Shown here: one piece after another, positions 57,501-64,000 of the stretch
Position numbering within the stretch: position 1 is the stretch's first letter
How the letters are laid out: every line of letters begins with the position of its first letter
Origin: Chiridota heheva
Taxonomy: Eukaryota > Echinodermata > Holothuroidea > Apodida > Chiridotidae
DNA: 64,000 bases
NCBI GenBank assembly: GCA_020152595.1
Contig: JAIGNY010001695.1
Span: forward strand, 87,001 to 151,000
Reading direction: 5' to 3'
The notes under the pieces: model-generated
What the model was told of the DNA's origin: nothing
What the model saw: only the letters and a program-made list of their open reading frames with translations
Databases searched by the model: none
Translations under genes and position numbers: made by a program

Positions 57501-57842
57501 TGAAGAGACGGAGGGCTTTGTTTTTGAGGGAGATGGCTTTTTTACAGTCGGTGGTGAACCAGGATTTGAAGTTCTGTGGGGTGAAGGTGGAAGTGGGGAT
57601 AGTGTAATTGGCAACCTCCAAGAGTTTGGAGGTGAAGAGCGAGACAGGATGATTGGAGAAGAGAATGTCATTAGTGATGGAGACATTGCACAAAGTGAAG
57701 TAGAAGCCCCAGTCTGCATGCTGGCATCTCCAGTTGGTTGGGAAGAGGTGAGATAAAGAAGTTGGGGTGGAGATGAGGATGGGAAAATGGTTACTCCCGT
57801 AGAGTGAAGGGTGAACCCTCCAGTCCGAGAAGTCAACAAAGA
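54558..57842 (-). mobile_element. I-like non-LTR retrotransposon, 5'-truncated ORF2 (copy B)
   Basis: Long stretches match copy A at 24.8-28.2 kb. Minus-strand motifs: FVDFSDWRVHPSLYGSNHFP (endonuclease end), KAFDTMWWYGVLKDLHSSGL (RT), LYEDDFTIYS near 56440 (RT active site, Tyr-Glu-Asp-Asp rather than the YVDD of copy A), FVIFSDSKSVL (RNase H) near 55375 and CPTCNTDLSIEHIFLTCP near 54930. It starts at the end of the endonuclease, so it is slightly shorter than copy A. Frameshifts break it. The 3' end CGTGATGCCGTTAAACATCA plus AACCAAATC repeats. Confidence 0.9.
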
Positions 57843-57844
57843 AT

Positions 57845-58222
57845 CTTAACTAAAAGGAATTCAAACAATGAATGCTTAGTCTAAATGAAACTGAAAACTG
57901 ATATAACCTTGTAAGGAATCAGTCAGAAGATAATCTTCAAGTGTTCAGAATGCAAATGATCATTACAGATCAATATTTTGGGATGAATCTTGATAGGCCT
58001 AAGATTTCTGAGGTAGATTATAGTGGGTATGGGGATCGAATAAACTCTACAATTATTCTAGGCAAGTTGGAACTGCAAGTGGGGCAGAGGGATGCACACT
58101 ACAGAGTGCTAATATTGATTACTTGATTATGGGATTGATTGATTGACTGATGTGACCTGTCAGGATGTTGACAGCAAAACTCCAATAGTGCCAGAGTGGT
58201 AAAATGATATCAAAATATACAA
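57845..58222. other. intron sequence, nothing recognised
   Basis: No feature supported. Confidence 0.4.
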
Positions 58223-58403
58223 ATGGTGTCATAGGCAGGATTCAAGGGGAAGGGGCTCTTGCCCCCCCCTCCCCCTTCCACCCACTTTTTTTCTCAGAAT
58301 TTGTATATATTGTACGGTGATTTTTCGCATCTTAGCGTGATTTTGCACCCACATTTGACTTTGCCCCCACTTTCGGTCAGCAAATCCTGCCCACGCATGG
58401 TGT
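58223..58403. mobile_element. hAT-like MITE
   Basis: ATGGTGT at 58223-58229 and 58397-58403 flanks a 167-bp element beginning CATAGGCAGGATT and ending AATCCTGCCCACGC. The left TIR is imperfect. C-rich inner text (CCCCCACTTTCGG) and a 7-8-bp duplication suggest a hAT relative. Confidence 0.65.
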
Positions 58404-59030
58404 ATTTAAACAACAGAGGTAAAGAAAGAGGTTAATGAAAAATTGTGAAAAAGTCTATTCCAGAGAATGGAGTAATGATTGATGTCACGCCATACAATTT
58501 CAAATTTTTCACGTAAATGTCTCAACCTTTTACAGAGAATGTCACATCAGTTTTGCCCTTGTCACATTTGATTGGCATAGATTCACACTTCATGACCAAT
58601 TGACCAGTGGAAAGGATCATTTGGTTATGTCTGTTTCATGAAAAATGGAATCCACCACTAAAATGCAACATCAAATTACCAAGGAGTGTGAGTGAAGGGG
58701 TAAAACATGTTACAAAATGGTAGATAAATTTTGATACATCTGTTTATGTTTATTTGGTCACAAAATTTTCAAATGCATGTAATGTGGGAATGAGGATTCA
58801 TTCGGAATTCTAACAGGATGTTTTATAAACACTCTGGTGAGCTTGGGTGCAATAGACTGAAAATGTATAGCCAGAGATATTCATCATGCCTACCACTCTC
58901 CTCAAAGCCAGGCTATGCCAAATGGCTTCTAAATGTTTATGGACAGAAAGAAACAATATTTAGTTAACCAAACCATCAAAACGACAACAAATAAATCAAT
59001 TTTGATAGTCCCCGTACCTGTTAAAGTTAA
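58404..59030. other. intron sequence, nothing recognised
   Basis: No coding, RNA or repeat signal supported. Confidence 0.4.
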
Positions 59031-59035
59031 ATCCA

Positions 59036-59515
59036 TACTAAAGCCATGAAGGCCCATCAGGCCGGTTTGTTTGCATGTTTGTTTATTGAGGGATTAACGA
59101 CACCACGACAACAAGGGTCAAATTGTGCCTGAGAGGTTAGATCATTCCAGAGGTAGGAAGAAAAGAAAATAGGGGGGAAACTGAGAGAAACACGGAAACT
59201 AAAAGCCAGGAAGCTGGGATCGAGAGAGGTGCATGGGTGAAGAAAAAAAGTAGAGAGAGGGGGAGGGGGTGGAAGAGGAGGATTAAATATGGTTGTAGAG
59301 GGAAGCATGGTGAAGGAAGGAGATAATTTTATCCAGAGGGTTTTCCTGGAAGAACTCTGCAATTGAGTTGTGGGGAGCGAGAGAAGCTTTGGGAAGGTTG
59401 TACAGGGGGCAAGCAAGCAGAGTGAAATGTCTTGTTCACAATGCGGGCCTTGTGACAGGATCAAGCCCATTAGTATTCACATATGAGCAAAACTCCTTAA
59501 CCACTGAGCCACTGC
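59036..59515 (-). mobile_element. SINE interrupted by a LINE family 2 fragment
   Basis: The SINE head (minus: CAGGTGCAGTGGCTCAGTGG, then AAGGAGTTTTGCTCATATG; exact A box TGGCTCAGTGG) occupies about 59418-59515 and the SINE tail (GGCCTTCATGGCTTTAGTAT) about 59036-59065. Between them (59068-59416) is a LINE family 2 3' fragment ending TTGTCGTGGTGTCGTTAATC with CAAACAAACATG repeats. The SINE core is absent, so the insertion came with a deletion, or the pieces are from different copies. Confidence 0.65.
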
Positions 59516-59596
59516 ACCTGTCTGTTTATCTTAGCAAGAAAGATGTGAAACATTTGGTGAGGAAGATTTTATCTTTACACAAAAATACTTCCTCAC

Positions 59597-59714
59597 CTTC
59601 TTTCTCAAAACAACAGGAGAATTGACGTGGAGTACATCCAGGACTAGCTGTGATGATGACCAGGTCTGACCTCCCAGGAAGTAGTCCTTGATTGGCTCCA
59701 AGGAATCTGCAGAG
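59597..59714 (-). CDS. VPS13D: VPS13D-like exon: linker into the beta-trefoil segment
   Basis: The acceptor is CTCTTTCAG and the donor AAG|GTGAGG. The first base C completes AG|C (Ser) from the previous exon, followed by 39 codons (SADSLEPIKDYFLGG ... VVLRKK) ending in phase 0. The segment continues the SHR-BD region and leads into the RKKEPGRRSQLW motif across the junction, which strongly supports the join. Confidence 0.85.
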
Positions 59715-59849
59715 CTGAAAGAGAAAGGCAAAAAATGTGAAATCCAGCTTGACCTTTTTTACAAACTACCAGTATGCAAAATGTTGTTGCAAGTAAAAGG
59801 TTAAGGTGAAATGTTTCCCTTTCACTATTGGAATTATAAAAGCTATCCA

Positions 59850-60865
59850 TTTGCAACCTACTGCTGCAATCGATGGATTAAGGTAGAACTGTCCTTTGAA
59901 TAACCTACTGCTGCAATCGATGGGTTAAGGTAGAACAACTGCCCATTGAGTAAACACTGCTGGAACAACTGCCCTTTGAGTAACCTACTGCTGCAATCGA
60001 TGGGTTAAGGCAGAACAACTGCCCTTTGAGTAACCTACTGCTGCAATCGATGGGTTAAGGTAGACCAACTGCCCTTTGAGTAACCTACTGCTGCAATCGA
60101 TGGGTTAAGGCAGAACAACTGCCCATTGAGTAACCTACTGCTGCAATCGATGGGTTAAGGTAGAACAACTGCCCTTTGAGTAACCTACTGCTGCAATCGA
60201 TGGGTTAAGGTAGACCAACTGCCCTTTGAGTAACCTACTGCTGCAATCGATGGGTTAAGGCAGAACAACTGCCCATTGAGTAACCTACTACTGCAATCGA
60301 TGGGTTAAGGTAGACCAACTGCCCGTTGAGTAACCTACTGCTGCAATCGATGGGTTAAGGCAGAACAACTGCCCATTGAGTAACCTACTACTGCAATCGA
60401 TGGGTTAAGGTAGACCAACTGCCCTTTGAGTAACCTACTGCTGCAATCGATGGGTTAAGGCAGAACAACTGCCCATTGAGTAACCTACTACTGCAATCGA
60501 TGGGTTAAGGTAGACCAACTGCCCGTTGAGTAACCTACTGCTGCAATCGATGGGTTAAGGCAGAACAACTGCCCATTGAGTAACCTACTGCTGCAATCGA
60601 TGAGCTAAGGTAGACCAACTGCCTTTTAAGTAACCTACTGCTGCAATCGATGGGTTAAGGTAAAACTGCCCTTTGAGTAACCTACTGCTGCAATCGATAG
60701 GTTAAGGCAGAACAACTGCCCATTGAGTAATCTACTGCTGCAATCGATGGGTTAAGGTAAACCAACTGCCCTTTGAGTAACCTACTGCTGCAATCGATGG
60801 GTTAAGGCAGAACAACTGCCCATTGAGTAACCTACTGCTGCAATCGATGGCTTAAGGTCATAAAC
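59850..60865. repeat. 50-bp minisatellite, about 20 copies
   Basis: Unit CTACTGCTGCAATCGATGGG, TTAAGGTAGAACAACTGCCC, TTTGAGTAAC. Two versions (TAGACCAACTGCCCTTTGAG and CAGAACAACTGCCCATTGAG) alternate in much of the array, giving a 100-bp dimer. It starts about 135 bases upstream of the 59.6-kb exon's acceptor. Confidence 0.95.
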
Positions 60866-61080
60866 TAGTCTAGATGGACTGTCCACCCCGTCATACATCA
60901 CAAACATAGCATGTATTGAAAAATCATAAAAGTCTGACACTAAAAGGGATATCTATTTCTCAAATTCAAAGAATGTGCTATCCAAAATTAAAATCTCTTT
61001 TAAATCTTGAACTCTATCAATCTTTTAAGTCTATGAATGATTGCATTTCTTCAAAATATCGTGAAAGAATGTTACGATGA
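60866..61080. other. intron sequence next to exon donor
   Basis: No feature beyond the donor of the 61085-61241 exon. Confidence 0.4.
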
Positions 61081-61084
61081 TTAC

Positions 61085-61241
61085 CTCTCAAAGGTCTCCG
61101 ACATTGCAATGTAAATGTAATTCTCGTACTCCAAGTTTGACTGAATTTCCAATTTGCTGAGATTGTACACGCCTTTGGTCCCATCCTTGACTTCACATTC
61201 CACAAGGTTTGACACGATGGGTTCATCAAATGCGTAAGGAA
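61085..61241 (-). CDS. VPS13D: VPS13D-like exon: SHR-BD/APT1 region (first exon seen)
   Basis: The exon begins after a pyrimidine-rich acceptor ending TTTCACAG and ends at donor AG|GTAATC. It starts with two bases of a split codon, then reads 51 codons beginning PYAFDEP and ending YIYIAMSETFE, and leaves AG to be completed by the next exon (phase 2). The pattern P-x-A-F-D-E-P, then 'DGTKG..NLS.L', then 'YIYIA' is typical of the VPS13 SHR-BD region. The incoming phase shows that at least one more exon lies upstream. Confidence 0.85.
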
Positions 61242-61244
61242 CTG

Positions 61245-62024
61245 TGAAACATGAGAGAAAAATTAAATTAATAGTAATCACCAGTATTTTGATGAGCTAT
61301 TCACCAAAGTACCATAATGCTTACAACATGCTTGCAATAGTCAATTGTCAAAAAACAGAAAACCCAAGTCCCCACATACTATGGTGGGCGAACAATTCCA
61401 CAGAGCAATCACAATGGCAGCGTTTAACAAATCGCCTGTAGAGACGCCCAGGCCAACCAAAAAATTTGTCAGGGAAAGCTCAATTTCAAAACAACTTGCC
61501 TGTCGGGCAACAATTTATTCTACCCAAAACAGCCCTTAAAGAAAAATTGAAACAGGTTATACAACATGTTACATGGTCTGTACTTTACAAGAAATTCAAA
61601 AAATAATCGTAAAAATAGTCAAAATATGACTTACAGCTGGGATAATCCAGAACGGTTTGAATAACCTTTCATGTAAAGAATACGACATGTGTAAGAATTG
61701 TACGTACGTACACACATATGACATACGGGATTTCACTCCCTTGACAGCTTGAGCGAAATGCCTGGCCAGATCACAGTACTGTGCCATGTAAGTAGTGCTA
61801 ACGTAACTGAACTTATACTATAAGCCATTGAGCCAATCACAAGTCTTCTAAGATCTCTTGATAATGCATATTCATAACTTGTTCCAGCTAACTTTCTGCA
61901 AGTTTCTTCAAAACCAAACTATATTGCAACATTGTACATACGTTGTCTAGTGGTAACAGTATCATACACATATATAGCATACAGTCATTAAGGAAAAAAA
62001 GAAACACAGTTCGGTAGGTGACTC
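61245..62024. other. intron sequence, nothing recognised
   Basis: AT-rich; several short open frames without motifs. Confidence 0.4.
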
Positions 62025-62690
62025 ATTGATGTTTGTTTGTTTGATGAGGTCTTAACGGCACCACGACAACGAAGGTCAAATTGTGCCTGAGAGGTCAGAT
62101 CATTTTAGAGGTAGTAAGGAAAGGAAACAGGGGGAGAATGAGAGAAATTCAAGAACAAAAGCCAGAAAGCTGTGATCGAGAGAGGAGGTGCATGGGTAAA
62201 ACAAAAACAAAGTAGAGAGGGGGTGGAAGAGGAGAATTGAATATGGTTGTAGAGGGATGCATGCTGAAGGAAGGAGATTATTTTATCTGGAGGATTTTTC
62301 TGGAAGAACTCAGCAATTGAGTTGTGGGGAGCGAGGGAAACTCTGGGAAGGTTGTACAGGGGGCAAGCAAGGAGAACGTGTTGGATTGTGAGGATGCAGT
62401 GGCAATTGCTACAGAGGGGTTGGGGGGAACCAATGAGGAGGTGGGAGTGAGTGAGGTGGGTATGACCAATTCTAAGACGGGTAATATGAACGTTGTCGAT
62501 ACGAGAAAGGTTGTTGATGGTGGATTTGATCGGGATTGTGGGCTGGATGACATGGACTTTGTTATCAATTTGGAAGTTCCATAAGGTTTGCCAGCGGTCA
62601 CGAACAAGAGAAGCGATAAGCGGTTTGATGTCAGAGAGGGTTTTGGGAAAAGGGGAAGGGAGGAGGTTAAGAATCCGTCCAAGAGAAATG
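62025..62690 (-). mobile_element. I-like LINE, family 2, 3' fragment
   Basis: Minus strand: IRGRFLTSSLP-like text, then WQTLWNFQIDN, TCHPAHNPDQIHHQQPFSYR-type text in one frame and LRIGHTHLTHSHLLIGS with CSNCHCILTIQH in another. The 3' end reads CGTTGTCGTGGTGCCGTTAA then CAAACAAACATC. It is longer than the next copy at 62.75 kb. Confidence 0.75.
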
Positions 62691-62749
62691 TAAATAAATA
62701 CGTAATTACAATTTCATGGAATATTTGATGTTCAGTAAGACACATATAA

Positions 62750-62875
62750 CTGTTGGTTTGTTTGATGAGAGTTTAATGGCACCACAACAGCAAGGGTCAA
62801 ATTGTGCCTGAGAGGTTAGATCATTCCAGAGGTAGGAAGAAGAGTAAACAGGGGGAGATTGAGAAGTACTAAAAT
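62750..62875 (-). mobile_element. I-like LINE, family 2, short 3' end
   Basis: Only the last 125 bases, matching the 62.03-kb fragment from TCTAACCTCTCAGGCACAAT to GCTGTTGTGGTGCCATTAAA and CAAACAAACC. Confidence 0.75.
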
Positions 62876-62964
62876 AACTAGTGCATGTAGCGTCCCATTT
62901 GCGGATATTAAGAGGGAGCAAAATGTTTAATGAGCCTAACATTAGTATATATACCAGAATTTCT

Positions 62965-64000
62965 ACTCATATTTACGAGCAAGTGGCTTGTTATGGCCGA
63001 GCAAGTGGCTTGCTATGGCCGGGCAAGTGGCTTGCTATGGCCGGGCAAGTGGCTTGCTATGGCCGGGCAAGTGGCTTGTTATGGCGGGCAAGTGGCTTGT
63101 TATGGCGGGCAAGTGGCTTGTTATGGCCGGGCAAGTGGCTTGTTATGGCCGGGCAAGTGGCTTGTTATGGCCGGGCAAGTGGCTTGTTATGGCCGGGCAA
63201 GTGGCTTGTTATGGCCGGGCAAGTGGCTTGTTATGGCCGGGCAAGTGGCTTGTTATGGCCGGGCAAGTGGCTTGTTATGGCCGGGCAAGTGGCTTGTTAT
63301 GGCGGGCAAGTGGCTTGTTATGGCGGGCAAGTGGCTTGTTATGGCGGGCAAGTTGCTTGTTATGGCCGGGCACGTGGCTTGTTATGGCCGGGCAAGTGGC
63401 TTGTTATGGCGGGCACGTGGCTTGTTATGGCGGGCACGTGGCTTGTTATGGCGGGCACGTGGCTTGTTATGGCGGGCACGCGTTGGTTGTTATGGCGGGC
63501 ACGTTGGTTGTTATGGCGGGCACGTTGGTTGTTATGGCGGGCACGCGTTGGTTGTTATGGCGGGCACGTTGGTTGTTATGGCGGGCACGTTGGTTGTTAT
63601 GGCGGGCACGTGGCTTGTTATGGCGGGCAAGTGGCTTGTTATGGCGGGCAAGTGGCTTGTTATGGCCGGGCACGTGGCTTGTTATGGCCGGGCACGTTGG
63701 TTGTTATGGCCGGGCACGTTGGTTGTTATGGCGGGCACGTTGGTTGTTATGGCGGGCACGTGGCTTGTTATGGCGGGCAAGTGGCTTGTTATGGCGGGCA
63801 AGTGGCTTGTTATGGCGGGCAAGTGGCTTGTTATGGCGGGCAAGTGGCTTGTTATGGCGGGCAAGTGGCTTGTTATGGCCGGGCACGTGGCTTGTTATGG
63901 CGGGCAAGTGGCTTGTTATGGCCGGGCAAGTGGCTTGTTATGGCCTGGCAAGTGGCTTGTTATGGCGGGCAAGTGGCTTGTTATGGCCGGGCAAGTGGCT
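62965..64000. repeat. 22/21-bp minisatellite running off the window
   Basis: About 47 copies of GGGCAAGTGGCTTGTTATGG + CC or C. Units with AAGTGGCTTG, ACGTGGCTTG and ACGTTGGTTG come in blocks (63470-63600 and 63690-63750 for the last). The array continues past base 64000. Open frames here (minus ARHNKPL repeats) are repeat artefacts. Confidence 0.96.

Larger units (their letters stand above)
14547..61241 (-). other. VPS13D: VPS13D-like gene, 3' part (16 exons seen)
   Basis: This is the span of the only host gene recognised. VPS13 proteins are rod-shaped bridges that move phospholipids between membranes at contact sites; VPS13D is known for roles in mitochondrial and peroxisomal upkeep. Sixteen exons join with compatible phases into 884 residues plus a stop. 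Order seen: SHR-BD/APT1 start (residues 1-91), ricin-type beta-trefoil-like segment (about 80-190), rest of SHR-BD (about 191-430), ATG2_C-like helical part (about 440-735), PH-like domain (737-833) and terminal helix. The trefoil, with SQLW and TQRW motifs, is what points to VPS13D rather than VPS13A, B or C. That paralogue call rests on remembered family features, not on an alignment. The N-terminal chorein and most of the bridge must be encoded beyond base 64000. One exon carries a one-base frame break. Introns are 0.4-8.6 kb and rich in repeats. Confidence 0.85.

Noticed and set aside
54570-57756. Plus-strand frames of 74-139 codons rich in Glu and Gly
   Set aside because: They are antisense to LINE copy B; the open frames reflect its composition.
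59850-60865. CRISPR-like or regulatory array of 50-bp units
   Set aside because: Units are contiguous without spacers, typical of a tandem minisatellite.

Overview
The window is eukaryotic nuclear DNA from an animal. Short exons with GT/AG borders are spread through long AT-rich introns, and non-LTR retrotransposons, tRNA-derived SINEs, TIR transposons and large minisatellites fill most of the rest. No operons, Shine-Dalgarno sites or other prokaryotic layout is present. The repeat mix (I-like LINEs with RNase H, THAP remnant, piggyBac- and hAT-like MITEs, SINEs with a conserved core) suggests a marine invertebrate, perhaps a deuterostome. That placement is a guess.

The only host gene I can support is on the minus strand. 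Sixteen exons between 61241 and 14547 join with compatible splice phases into the last 884 residues of a VPS13-family bridge-like lipid-transfer protein. A two-exon ricin-type beta-trefoil-like segment with two QxW-type motifs makes VPS13D the best match. The domain order is SHR-BD/APT1 region, beta-trefoil, second part of the SHR-BD region, ATG2_C-like helices (DFLGNP and NVTHGMSNSAAK motifs), PH-like domain and a terminal helix. The start of the gene lies beyond base 64000. The exon at 36068-36316 is one base out of phase internally, which may be a lesion or an assembly error.

Layout. 1-14.2 kb lies downstream of the gene. It has a 0.3-kb tandem repeat, TIR elements (one with a THAP-domain remnant), a hAT-type MITE with a perfect 8-bp duplication, a 12-bp minisatellite (5.8-7.2 kb) next to two perfect palindromes, two more MITEs and a degenerate 0.4-kb tandem repeat. 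14.2-61.2 kb is the gene. Most introns hold a tandem array, a retrotransposon fragment or both. The largest intron (45.3-53.9 kb) is mostly a 7.3-kb array of about 130 copies of a 56-bp unit. 61.2-64 kb is the next upstream intron, with LINE fragments and a 22-bp array that runs off the window.

Three fragments of an I-like LINE (17.4-19.2, 24.8-28.2 and 54.6-57.8 kb) together cover ORF1 zinc knuckles, endonuclease, reverse transcriptase and RNase H. A second I-like family leaves five 3' fragments. All eight lie in the same orientation as the gene. A different LINE sits inside a 24-bp minisatellite and has a visible target duplication. No coherent new multi-gene system is visible. The most unusual signals are the tandem arrays: CCAAT-box and (UG)n-rich in the largest intron, splice-donor-like in the 3' UTR.
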